DNA from: JBGQBN01 sp041494805
GTDB taxonomy: Bacteria; Acidobacteriota; Terriglobia; Terriglobales; Acidobacteriaceae
Direction: 5' to 3'
Length of the DNA stretch: 64,000 nt
Assembly (NCBI GenBank): GCA_041494805.1
Contig: JBGQBN010000001.1
Coordinates: 124,001-188,000 of the forward strand
The notes beneath the pieces were generated by a model, which saw nothing but the letters and a program-made list of their open reading frames with translations, was not told the origin of the DNA and searched no databases. This document shows positions 1 through 7,518 of this stretch, one piece after another. Position 1 is the first letter of the stretch, and each line of letters starts with the position of its first letter. The position numbers and the translations under genes were made by a program.

Positions 1-35
1 TTCACAAACCGGCAGCACGTTACAATTCGATATAA

Positions 36-389
36 ATGTATTCTCCCCAACTACTCGATCACTTCCAGAACCCGCGTAATACCGGCGAGGTTGCCAACCC
101 GGATGCGTCGGTCCAACTGGAAAATCCCGCCTGCGGCGACATTCTGAAACTGACCATGAGAGTCGGGAACGGCCGGATCACTGAAATCCGCTTTCTCGCC
201 AAGGGATGCGTTCCCGCGATGGCCTGTGGCTCGCTACTCACGGAGCTGGTGCAGGGAAGGACTATAGAACAGGCCCGTCAGCTGCGCCGCGAGGATCTGG
301 TGCAAGCCATCGGCGGACTGCCGGAAGCTTCGACCCACGCCGGTCATCTGGCGTTGGATGCCCTTGCCGCGATCCTCCAGAAACTGTGA
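36..389 (+). CDS. IscU/NifU N-terminal-like Fe-S scaffold protein, third ligand Cys missing
   Basis: 117 aa, about the length of the IscU domain. The family assembles [2Fe-2S]/[4Fe-4S] clusters on three conserved cysteines. The first is present in ENPACGD (C33) and the second in KGCVPAMACGS (C58, with an extra C64). The position of the third, normally in an HC pair near the C-terminus, reads THAGHLA (H101-A102), so the ligand Cys is replaced by Ala. Start ATG has no Shine-Dalgarno; TACAAT lies 9 nt upstream, suggesting a leaderless mRNA. It converges with the MFS gene 10 bp downstream. nifS is 21 kb away, so this is not an isc operon. The fold assignment is firm; cluster-scaffold activity is uncertain because of the missing ligand. 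Confidence 0.85.
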   Translation: MYSPQLLDHFQNPRNTGEVANPDASVQLENPACGDILKLTMRVGNGRITEIRFLAKGCVPAMACGSLLTELVQGRTIEQARQLRREDLVQAIGGLPEASTHAGHLALDALAAILQKL

Positions 390-399
390 GTGGCTCGCG

Positions 400-1692
400 C
401 TAAGAGTTTGCTGCCACGCGATCGGGAGTGTCTACCCGCACCGTCAGCGTCAGACACCCCGCGATTACCATCGCAACCAGCAAACACGCGAACGCCGGCT
501 TGAAGGAGTGAGTACGCATGACCAGGTACCCCATCAGCGAAGGGCCGGCAAATCCACCGAGCATGGCCACGGAATTGATGGTGCCGATGGCCGCAGCCGC
601 CGCAGACTCGCTCAGCAGAGCCGTGGGCATCGCCCAGAAGCTGGGCACGAACGCCATAAGACTGCCGACCACAAAAGTGAATGACACTACTGAACCCACC
701 GTTCCCGAGTTAGAAAAAATAACCGGCAGCAGGCACGCAGCACTCACGAGTAGAGGAATCGCCGAATGCCAGCGTCGCTCTCGGGTGCGATCCGAGTGCC
801 ACCCATTGGCTTGCATGGCGATAAAGGCGGCCACGAACGGCAAAGCCGCCAGCACTGACACCGTAAAGTTGGGTAGACCGGAAAGCCGTTTTACCATCGT
901 AGGCAGCCAGAAGACGAAGCTAAACGCCGCCGTGGCCTGCACAAAGTACACGAAGGTCAGGGTAATCACGTCACGTTGGCACAGCGCCTGCCGGATGGTG
1001 CAAGAGCGCGCAAACTTCTTCGTCAGTTTTTCTTTTTCCAGTTGATCGGTGATCCATTCCCGCTCGTCCGCTGGCAGCCACTTGGCCTGATGCGGCCAGT
1101 CGGTCAGGTAGAAAAAAGTAATCACGCCGAAGATAATCGCCGGGATTGCTTCCAGAATGAAAAGCCAACGCCACCCGCTTAAGCCGAACCAGTGCACACC
1201 CAGCAACCAGCCTGAAATTGGTGAACCCACTACTTGGGAAATGGGAATTGCAGCCATAAAGTACCCGACTGCCTTGGCCCGGTCATCGGAGGTGAACCAG
1301 TGCGTCAGATAAACAATCACGCCGGGGAAAAAGCCAGCCTCCGCCGCACCCAGGAGAAACCGCACCGTATAGAACTGGTGTGGCGTGCGGATCAAAGCCA
1401 TAGTGGCGGTGACCAATCCCCAGGAAACCATGATGCGAGCGATCCAGCGGCGCGCGCTCCAGCGCTCCACGAGGAGCGCACCGGGAACCTCCAGAAGCAA
1501 GTAGCCAATGAAAAAGATGCCTGAGCCCAGACCAATCACGCTGTCGCTGAACCCGAGTTCGCCCGGCATTTCCAAAACAGCGGTGGAAATATTAGTCCGG
1601 TCCAGGAAGGCGATGATGTAAAGCAGGAAGAGAAACGGCATCAGCCGAAGTGCGATGCGGCGCCGGGCACGGCTGGCCACGTCCAGAGACAT
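400..1692 (-). CDS. MFS transporter, anion:cation symporter (ACS) type
   Basis: 430 aa from the preferred ATG (MSLDVASRARR); a longer frame would overlap the upstream HAD gene, so the start at 1692 is chosen. About 12 hydrophobic segments are visible. TM1 carries the LYIIAFLDRTNIS pattern typical of ACS family transporters of organic anions such as galactonate, tartrate or phthalate derivatives. The substrate cannot be read from sequence. It is the last gene of a minus-strand run xdhC - mocA-like - HAD - MFS, starting 38 bp after the HAD stop, so co-transcription is likely. Family is confident; substrate unknown. Confidence 0.9.
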   Translation of the reverse strand: MSLDVASRARRRIALRLMPFLFLLYIIAFLDRTNISTAVLEMPGELGFSDSVIGLGSGIFFIGYLLLEVPGALLVERWSARRWIARIMVSWGLVTATMALIRTPHQFYTVRFLLGAAEAGFFPGVIVYLTHWFTSDDRAKAVGYFMAAIPISQVVGSPISGWLLGVHWFGLSGWRWLFILEAIPAIIFGVITFFYLTDWPHQAKWLPADEREWITDQLEKEKLTKKFARSCTIRQALCQRDVITLTFVYFVQATAAFSFVFWLPTMVKRLSGLPNFTVSVLAALPFVAAFIAMQANGWHSDRTRERRWHSAIPLLVSAACLLPVIFSNSGTVGSVVSFTFVVGSLMAFVPSFWAMPTALLSESAAAAAIGTINSVAMLGGFAGPSLMGYLVMRTHSFKPAFACLLVAMVIAGCLTLTVRVDTPDRVAANS

Positions 1693-1730
1693 GGCGGACA
1701 CGATACCATGCCGCGGCGTAACCCGAACTT

Positions 1731-2447
1731 CTAGCGGCGTACGATGGATTCCGGAAGATAAATGGTCCATCCCTTGGCACGGGCTATTTGCTCAAGGTCA
1801 GGGTTGGGATTCACCGCAAGAGCGTGCCGAGCAATCTCCAGCATCTCCACGTCCCAGCGTGAGTTGCCGAACGCTGCATCAGGATCCCGCCGTACCACAT
1901 CGCGGATCGCCTGCGGCTTGCCTGCTCCAGAAGGCACCCGCACCAGGCGGTCAGTGATGCGGCCGTTTTCAATTTCCACCGCCGCTGCCAGGATCCTGGT
2001 CTCGGGAATCTCGAAATGCTTCATCCCCGCACGAATGACCCACTCATTGGTGGAAGAGACCGCCCAAACTTCGCATCCCGATTCCTGCAATCGCCGCACC
2101 AGTTGGCGCATCTCGGGAAAGATGCCATCGGCAAACTTCTCATCGAAAAACTGCTCGGCAGCGCGCTGCACCTCGGCCTCCGTCAACCCGCGATGCATGG
2201 TAACCATTTCGCCGCACATGGTGTCCTCATCCACGCTGCCGGCGTTGTATTCGGCGAAGCGCGGACGGGCCCAGCGCACGATCTCCTGCGAAACCACGCC
2301 GCGATCCAGTTCCCAACTGAAGAAGTCCCCACCGGCATCCCCTGCCCACAGAGTGCCGTCGCAGTCGAAAGCGGCAACGCGAGGCTGAAGGCGAAGGACA
2401 GAGGCAACAAAATCGGCGGCGGTGGTGGAGAAGTTCTCAGAGGTCAA
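1731..2447 (-). CDS. HAD superfamily hydrolase, phosphoserine phosphatase-like (HAD-IB)
   Basis: 238 aa. HAD motifs are complete: nucleophile/acid pair D28-x-D30 in AFDCDGTLW, motif II S131/S132/T133 in VSSTNEW, motif III Lys K177 in GAGKPQAI, and motif IV GNSRWDVEML (N195, D199; the usual GDSxxD has N in place of the first Asp). An alpha-helical cap of about 95 residues sits between motifs I and II, as in SerB-like enzymes. The likely start is TTG at 2447 with a weak GAGA upstream; an ATG 12 nt upstream is followed at once by a stop codon. A cytosolic phosphomonoesterase is likely; substrate unknown. Confidence 0.82.
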   Translation of the reverse strand: MTSENFSTTAADFVASVLRLQPRVAAFDCDGTLWAGDAGGDFFSWELDRGVVSQEIVRWARPRFAEYNAGSVDEDTMCGEMVTMHRGLTEAEVQRAAEQFFDEKFADGIFPEMRQLVRRLQESGCEVWAVSSTNEWVIRAGMKHFEIPETRILAAAVEIENGRITDRLVRVPSGAGKPQAIRDVVRRDPDAAFGNSRWDVEMLEIARHALAVNPNPDLEQIARAKGWTIYLPESIVRR

Positions 2448-2493
2448 GGTTTCTCACATGAACAGCTGTGAAGCGGCGTCTGGATCAAATTCA

Positions 2494-3135
2494 CTATGGC
2501 ACTGGCAGATTCTGCAACGCCCGATACTCCTCAGGCGTGTCCACGTTCAAAGCAACAAACGGATCGTCCACCGTGACGTATTCGATATGCGAGCTATGTT
2601 CGTGCTCGACATCGCGCGCAGTCGCTCCCGGAGGAGCCTTCAGGAATACCTCGATCATCTCGCGTCCCACCAGGATGGGATGCCCGTGCTTCCCGCCGTA
2701 TTCGGGCACTACGGCCCACTTTCCGCTCGATAGCGCCGTTCCAAATGCGGCGCGCAGCGTTTCCATAGTAGCAGCACGTACCGGCGGCCGGTCGACCAGC
2801 GTGATCATGGCGGCATCGCGGCCCTGGGCCAGGATCTCTTGCAGACCCACCTGTAGAGAGCTGAACTGCCCGCGTTCCGGCGCCGGATTCCGTACCAGCG
2901 AGGCGCCGGCACTGTACACCACCGGGGCCAGGCTCGATTCGTTTTTCCCCACGACCACAATGACCATGTCATTGAAAGCGGTAAGTGCCTGAATAGCTGC
3001 GGAGAGAAAAGTCTGCCCGGTCGGTATCCGCCCGGCTGCAACCGGCGGCCAGGGCAGCAGCGCCTTGTCCGTGCCCATACGCGTGGACTCGCCCGCGGCA
3101 AGAATTACGGCGCAAAGACTCGGTGCACGGGTCAT
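2494..3135 (-). CDS. MobA/MocA-like nucleotidyltransferase (molybdenum cofactor cytidylyl-/guanylyltransferase type)
   Basis: 213 aa from ATG at 3135; the longer frame reads through an intergenic repeat and is rejected. The N-terminal signature LAAGESTRMGTDK (residues 12-24) is the NTP-binding loop of the MobA/MocA/IspD fold. LVDRPP is the metal-binding Asp motif in the position of the usual DQP/DMP. The C-terminal NVDTPEEY is the conserved NIDTPEDY-like end of MocA proteins. Next to xdhC, this points to CTP:molybdopterin cytidylyltransferase for a xanthine-dehydrogenase-type enzyme, although no such enzyme lies in the window. A sugar nucleotidyltransferase is the less likely alternative. Confidence 0.8.
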   Translation of the reverse strand: MTRAPSLCAVILAAGESTRMGTDKALLPWPPVAAGRIPTGQTFLSAAIQALTAFNDMVIVVVGKNESSLAPVVYSAGASLVRNPAPERGQFSSLQVGLQEILAQGRDAAMITLVDRPPVRAATMETLRAAFGTALSSGKWAVVPEYGGKHGHPILVGREMIEVFLKAPPGATARDVEHEHSSHIEYVTVDDPFVALNVDTPEEYRALQNLPVP

Positions 3136-3160
3136 GTGGGGAAGATAGCAGAAAGAGGCA

Positions 3161-3232
3161 TTGTTGATTGTTGATTTTTGATTGTTGAATTGGAAAGCTC
3201 GGGCCTCAATCACCAATTCAACAATCAACAAT
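3161..3232. repeat. Paired inverted heptamer array between xdhC and the mocA-like gene
   Basis: Left arm 3161-3188 is four 7-bp units, TTGTTGA with one TTTTTGA variant. Right arm 3218-3231 is two units of the reverse complement TCAACAA and runs into the xdhC stop codon (3232-3234). The arms contain a perfect 16-bp inverted repeat (3178-3193 with 3213-3228), so a transcript crossing the gap could form a stable hairpin. Confidence 0.85.
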
Positions 3233-4098
3233 TACTCCGGCTCTTCCAAGGCCTCGGCCGCAGCATCACGCGTATCCGTGGCCTCGCTCTTGTGGCGATG
3301 GAACCAGCTCATGTGCGGCAAGGCACGCTCGGCGTGGCGCCGGATGGCGATCAATTCCGCGGTAATGGCCACGCCGATCTCTTCCGGCGTAATCGCTCCG
3401 ATATCCAGGCCCACCGGGGCATGCACACGGTCGAACAACTCGGCGGGGATTCCTTCTTTGGTCAGTTCGCGGAAGATGGTGATCGTCTTACGCTTCGAAC
3501 CGATCATCCCGACATAGCGGGCTTGAGTTTGCACCGCCCAGCGCAGCACGCGCATATCGTCACGATGCCCGCGAGTCACGATCACAATGTACGACGACGC
3601 ACTCGGCGCCAGCCGCGCCATCGCCTGCTCGAAGTCCTCCGCAATCACTTCTTTGGCCTCGGGGAAGCGTTCGCGGTTGGCGTAGGCCTCGCGGTCGTCC
3701 ACCACGGTCACGTCGAAGCCCGCCCCTCTAGCAATCTTATAAAGGTTTACAGATACATGACCTGCGCCAAAGATATAAAGTAATGCTGGAGGTAATACGG
3801 GCTCGATGAAGATGTCCAGGGTTCCACCGCACACCAGCCCGGTATCGTACTTGGGATCCTGGTTGAGGTTGAACGTGAGGGTGCGAGGCTTTTCGCTCTC
3901 CATAACTTCCCGCGCAGCCTGCCAGACCTCAGCCTCGACACAGCCACCGCCGATGGTGCCCAGGATGGAGCCGTCGTCGCGCACCAGCATCTTGGCGGTC
4001 TCGAACGAGGGGATCGAACCACGCACGTTGACGATGGTAGCCACCGCCCCCCGGCGCCCCTCCTGCCTTAGCTTCACGATCTCCTCGTAGAGGTCCAT
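3232..4098 (-). CDS. xdhC: XdhC/CoxI family molybdoenzyme accessory protein
   Basis: 288 aa from ATG at 4098 (MDLYEEIVKLRQ). Domain order: N-terminal XdhC/CoxI domain with GTIGGGCVEAEV, then a C-terminal Rossmann domain with FGAGHVSVNL, VTRGHRDDMRVL, YVGMIGSKRK and HAPVGLDIGA, all hallmarks of the family. Known members bind molybdenum cofactor and help insert sulfurated cofactor into xanthine dehydrogenase-like enzymes. AATAAT lies 9 nt before the ATG and no SD is seen. The stop codon is embedded in a heptamer repeat array shared with the gap to the mocA-like gene. No Mo-hydroxylase subunits are in the window. Confidence 0.92.
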   Translation of the reverse strand: MDLYEEIVKLRQEGRRGAVATIVNVRGSIPSFETAKMLVRDDGSILGTIGGGCVEAEVWQAAREVMESEKPRTLTFNLNQDPKYDTGLVCGGTLDIFIEPVLPPALLYIFGAGHVSVNLYKIARGAGFDVTVVDDREAYANRERFPEAKEVIAEDFEQAMARLAPSASSYIVIVTRGHRDDMRVLRWAVQTQARYVGMIGSKRKTITIFRELTKEGIPAELFDRVHAPVGLDIGAITPEEIGVAITAELIAIRRHAERALPHMSWFHRHKSEATDTRDAAAEALEEPE

Positions 4099-4107
4099 TT
4101 CAGCCTG

Positions 4108-4113
4108 ATTATT
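4108..4113 (-). promoter_or_regulatory. Candidate -10 element of xdhC
   Basis: AATAAT on the minus strand, 9 nt before the ATG at 4098, with no SD between them. Same spacing as for other apparently leaderless genes in the window. No clear -35 was found. Confidence 0.35.
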
Positions 4114-4300
4114 CGGGGTTTCCGGGGACAAGTCAAACCTGCGAGTAACCACCGGCGTCGTTGACCGTGCCACTGTAATCCCAAGTTTGTCCAGCCCGCG
4201 CGAGCGACGTGCGCGTCTCCGCTCTTTCTGCGAAACATTCTGTGTTAGGTTGGTAGGTTTCCTGCAAGCCGACGATTGCAGCAAGGAGGGATCCGCTCGC

Positions 4301-5323
4301 ATGAAAGCCGTTCGCATTCACGAATTCGGAGGCCCCGAAGTACTCCGTTACGAAGACGTCCCCGACCCGAGGCCGCGCCAGGACCAGGTGCTCCTTCGGA
4401 TCCGGGCCTGCGCCATGAACCATCTCGACCTCTGGGTGCGCAAGGGAATTCCGGGCAGTCCACTGCCCCATATTCTGGGCAGCGACATTGCGGGGGAGAT
4501 CGCTGAGGTCGGCGAGTACATCACTGGCTTCAAGCCAGGACAGCGCGTGCTGCTGGCGCCCATGAGCTTCTGCAATCACTGCGTCTACTGCACTTCGGGA
4601 CGGCAAAACCAGTGCGCGCAATTCACCGTGCTCGGCAACCGCGTAGATGGCGGCAACTGTGAACTGATGGCCGTGCCCGCGGTGAACGTCATCCCCATTC
4701 CAGACAGCCTCGACTTCAACCAGGCTGCCAGCGTACCCCTGGTTTTTCTCACGGCCTGGCACATGCTGGTGGGCCGAGCCGCCATTCGTCTAGGACAAAC
4801 CGTGCTGGTGCTGGGCGCAGGTTCGGGCGTCGGCATTGCGGCGATTCAAGTCGCTAAACTTTTCCATGCGCGTGTGATCACTACCGCGGGCGATGAGGCC
4901 AAGCTGGAGAAAGCGCTTGCCCTCGGCGCCGATTACGGCATCAATCACTACAAGCAAAAGATTTCCGACGAAGTGAAGAAAATTACCAACCGGGAAGGCG
5001 TGGACATGGTGGTCGAGCACGTTGGCGCCGCGACCTGGGATGAAAGCATGAAGTCTTTAAGACCGGGGGGTACGCTCATGACTTGCGGCGCCACCACCGG
5101 GCCCAATGCCTCGATGGACCTGCGCTTCGTCTACTCGCGCCAGCTTTCCATTCTCGGCTCTTATATGGGAACGATGGGCGAGTTGTACGATGTGCTGGGC
5201 CATGTGTTCGCCGGACGGCTGAAGCCGGTGGTGGACCGGGCGTTTCCGTTGAAGGAAATCCGCGCCGCCCACGAGCACATGGAGAAGAGCCAGATGTTTG
5301 GGAAGATTGTGTTGAACCCGTGA
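4301..5323 (+). CDS. Zinc-type MDR dehydrogenase/quinone oxidoreductase, catalytic-zinc Cys absent
   Basis: 340 aa; start ATG at 4301 with SD AAGGAGG 11 nt upstream. Medium-chain dehydrogenase/reductase architecture: GroES-like N-terminal half, structural-zinc loop with C91, C94, C97 and C105, then a Rossmann domain with LGAGSGVG (about 171-178). In the alignment position CGVCHTD this protein has ACAMNHLD, so the catalytic zinc Cys is Asn40. Such members usually act as NADPH-dependent quinone/enone reductases or have lost zinc catalysis. Substrate unknown. It is monocistronic, followed by nuoB after a heptamer repeat. Confidence 0.85.
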   Translation: MKAVRIHEFGGPEVLRYEDVPDPRPRQDQVLLRIRACAMNHLDLWVRKGIPGSPLPHILGSDIAGEIAEVGEYITGFKPGQRVLLAPMSFCNHCVYCTSGRQNQCAQFTVLGNRVDGGNCELMAVPAVNVIPIPDSLDFNQAASVPLVFLTAWHMLVGRAAIRLGQTVLVLGAGSGVGIAAIQVAKLFHARVITTAGDEAKLEKALALGADYGINHYKQKISDEVKKITNREGVDMVVEHVGAATWDESMKSLRPGGTLMTCGATTGPNASMDLRFVYSRQLSILGSYMGTMGELYDVLGHVFAGRLKPVVDRAFPLKEIRAAHEHMEKSQMFGKIVLNP

Positions 5324-5328
5324 AGCTC

Positions 5329-5389
5329 ATTTCCGATTGAAAACCCAATGGTTGTATCAATCGGCAATTGGCAATTGGAAATCGGAAAT
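5329..5389. repeat. Heptamer array between dehydrogenase and nuoB
   Basis: Four 7-bp units of consensus YGGMAAT at 5362-5389, preceded by an inverted unit ATTTCCG (5329-5335) and a degenerate ATTGAAA, starting 6 nt after the upstream stop codon. Same design as other sites but with its own unit sequence. Confidence 0.75.
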
Positions 5390-5410
5390 TCCCACCCGCT
5401 TGCCGTGGTT

Positions 5411-5416
5411 TACAAT
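5411..5416 (+). promoter_or_regulatory. Candidate -10 element of nuoB (leaderless)
   Basis: TACAAT ending 9 nt before the ATG at 5426, with no Shine-Dalgarno between. Transcription from it would start within a few nt of the ATG. No strong -35. Confidence 0.45.
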
Positions 5417-5425
5417 AGTCCCAGC

Positions 5426-5986
5426 ATGTCCCGCGACCTCAATTTTGGCTCCTACGTCACCACCGAGAACGGCAAGAAAGTCGTCAAGGATCTGACCTTC
5501 GGCAACCCTACGCCGGAGGGGGTGGTGCTTACCACCCTGGACAACGCCATCAACTGGATGCGCAAGAATTCCATCTGGCCCATGACGTTTGGCTTGGCTT
5601 GCTGCGCCATTGAGATGATGTCCATGGGCGCCTCGCGCTTTGATATCGCGCGCTTTGGGGCCGAGGTATTCCGGCCGTCGCCGCGGCAATCGGACTTGAT
5701 GATCATCGCCGGGCGGGTGTCCAACAAGATGGCTCCCGTCATTCGCCAACTCTGGGAGCAGATGCCCGAGCCCAAGTGGGTCATCTCCATGGGGGCGTGC
5801 GCGACTTCGGGCGGGGTGTTTAATAACTACGCGCTGGTGCAGAGCGTGAATCAAGTCATACCTGTCGACGTGTACGTTCCAGGCTGTCCGCCGCGTCCTG
5901 AGCAGTTGATCTACGCCATCACGCTCCTGCAGCAGAAAATCCAGAAAGAGCGTGGCACGTTGAAGCGGGCGCTGAACCTGTCCTAA
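5426..5986 (+). CDS. nuoB: NADH-quinone oxidoreductase subunit B (NuoB/PSST)
   Basis: 186 aa from ATG at 5426 (MSRDLNFGSY). NuoB carries the terminal N2 [4Fe-4S] cluster next to the quinone site of complex I. All four ligands are present: tandem C59-C60 in GLACCAIEMM, C125 in GACATSGG and C154 in PGCPPRPEQ. No other nuo gene lies within the window, which is unusual because nuoB normally sits between nuoA and nuoC. A second copy in a full operon elsewhere is likely. The family includes subunits of group 4 hydrogenases, but the length and N-terminus favour complex I. Confidence 0.95.
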   Translation: MSRDLNFGSYVTTENGKKVVKDLTFGNPTPEGVVLTTLDNAINWMRKNSIWPMTFGLACCAIEMMSMGASRFDIARFGAEVFRPSPRQSDLMIIAGRVSNKMAPVIRQLWEQMPEPKWVISMGACATSGGVFNNYALVQSVNQVIPVDVYVPGCPPRPEQLIYAITLLQQKIQKERGTLKRALNLS

Positions 5987-6035
5987 GATTCCTTCCCCTC
6001 CTGTCTGTTCCAGCCTCGATGGTGCCGAGCGCGTG

Positions 6036-6041
6036 TAAAAT
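6036..6041 (+). promoter_or_regulatory. Candidate -10 element of the PLP decarboxylase gene
   Basis: TAAAAT ending 8 nt before the ATG at 6050; the spacer is C-rich with no SD. Leaderless type. Confidence 0.4.
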
Positions 6042-6049
6042 CCCCCACC

Positions 6050-7468
6050 ATGAGCTCCCTCGAAATCTCTCCAGATGAGTTTCGCCGGCTTGCGGGTCAG
6101 GTGACGCAGTTCGCTGCCGAATATCTCGCGAGCCTGGATTCCCGGGCAACATTTCCTACCACCAGCGGCGCTGAGACAGAACGCTTGTTCCACACGGCGC
6201 CTCCTGAAAAAGGTTTGGGCACCGAGGCCATCGCTGCACTTCAGGAAGTGATCAAGTACTCGCGGGTGCAGAATGCGCGATTCTTCGGATATGTGCTCGG
6301 CTCGGGCGAACCCGTGGGCGCGGTTGCTGATCTTCTGGCCAGCGTGCTCAACCAGAACGTAACCGCGTGGCGATCGGGGCCGGCGGCGGTGACGTTGGAG
6401 CGGACTGTAGTGGAGTGGCTGGCAGGCGCCATCGGCTGTCCTGGTTTTCGTGGCAGCCTGACCGGCGGCGGCTCTTCAGCCAACCTAATGGCGCTGGCCA
6501 TGGCGCGTGAGGCCAAGGCGCCGGCAAACGAACATGGCGTGGCGTGTGGGCCGCAGGGTGTGGTCTATGCCTCGGAGGAAGTACACATGTCGATTCCCAA
6601 GAGCGTTGGACTGCTGGGGATCGGGCGTGAAAATCTGCGGCTGGTTGCTGTTGACCACGCCTTTCGCATGGTTCCATCAGAGCTCGAACGTGCCATCGAG
6701 CGCGACCGGGACGCGGCGAAAATCCCTATCGCGGTGGTGGCCTCGGCGGGAACCGTGAACACGGGGGCCATTGATCCTCTGACGGAGATTGCCGCTGTCG
6801 CGCGGCGGCACGGCGTCTGGCTTCACGTGGATGGAGCTTATGGGGCGCTGGCTGCGATGGCTGTGCCGGAGAAGTTCGCTGGACTCGATCTGGCCGATTC
6901 GGTTTCTCTCGATCCCCACAAGTGGCTATACCAGGCTTTGGACTGCGGGTGCCTGCTGTATCGGGAGGCGAACGCGGCGCGGGCTGCGTTTGCTTACACC
7001 GGGGACTATGCGCGGTCGCAGAGGGCAGATCCGGTCGAGGGTTTCTGCTTCTTTGAGGAATCGTTGGAGCTCTCGCGGCGTTTCCGGGCTTTGAAGCTCT
7101 GGCTTTCGTTACGCTACCACGGGTTCGAGGCATTCCGGGTGGCTATCCGGAAGGACTTAGGGCTGGCACAGCGGTTGGCTGCGGCTGTGGCAAAACGGCC
7201 TGAATTGGAAGTGCTGGCGGCGGTCGAGCTCAGTGCGGTTTGCTTTCGTTATAAGGGGGCTGGGGATTCCTCCGAAGCCGAACTCAATCGTTGGAATGCC
7301 GCAATCCTGAAGAACGTGGTTGGCCGTGGGCGGGTTTATCTTTCGAATGCGACTTTGGGGGGAAAGTTTTGTTTGCGGGCTTGCGTGGTTAATCACCGCA
7401 GCACGGAGGCTGATGTGGATAGCGTGATAGCAGAGGTGTTGGCTGTGGTGAAGGAACTCGATCTGTAG
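6050..7468 (+). CDS. Group II PLP-dependent amino acid decarboxylase (AADC/GAD family)
   Basis: 472 aa, the usual length for group II decarboxylases. PLP Schiff-base lysine K291 in SLDPHKWLYQ, cofactor Asp D261 in VDGAYG, and ring-stacking H179 in EEVHMSIPK are all in place. TGGGSSANLMAL is the phosphate-binding segment. Members decarboxylate aromatic amino acids, glutamate, 2,4-diaminobutyrate or similar; the closest look is to bacterial aromatic-L-amino-acid decarboxylase-like proteins, but substrate cannot be fixed. A GHMP kinase follows within about 50 nt, with its own promoter-like signal. Confidence 0.92.
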   Translation: MSSLEISPDEFRRLAGQVTQFAAEYLASLDSRATFPTTSGAETERLFHTAPPEKGLGTEAIAALQEVIKYSRVQNARFFGYVLGSGEPVGAVADLLASVLNQNVTAWRSGPAAVTLERTVVEWLAGAIGCPGFRGSLTGGGSSANLMALAMAREAKAPANEHGVACGPQGVVYASEEVHMSIPKSVGLLGIGRENLRLVAVDHAFRMVPSELERAIERDRDAAKIPIAVVASAGTVNTGAIDPLTEIAAVARRHGVWLHVDGAYGALAAMAVPEKFAGLDLADSVSLDPHKWLYQALDCGCLLYREANAARAAFAYTGDYARSQRADPVEGFCFFEESLELSRRFRALKLWLSLRYHGFEAFRVAIRKDLGLAQRLAAAVAKRPELEVLAAVELSAVCFRYKGAGDSSEAELNRWNAAILKNVVGRGRVYLSNATLGGKFCLRACVVNHRSTEADVDSVIAEVLAVVKELDL

Positions 7469-7504
7469 GGCTGGAGATGTCGCGCACTCGAGTCACCGGC
7501 ATGG

Positions 7505-7510
7505 TACAAA
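7505..7510 (+). promoter_or_regulatory. Candidate -10 element deciding the GHMP kinase start
   Basis: TACAAA ending 8 nt before the ATG at 7519, matching the spacing at other leaderless genes here. It supports 7519 over the upstream ATG codons at 7477 and 7501. Confidence 0.35.
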
Positions 7511-7518
7511 CACACTGC

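Noticed and set aside
1693..1770. Longer N-terminus of the MFS transporter
   Set aside because: Overlaps the upstream HAD gene and lacks homology; the internal ATG fits the family start.
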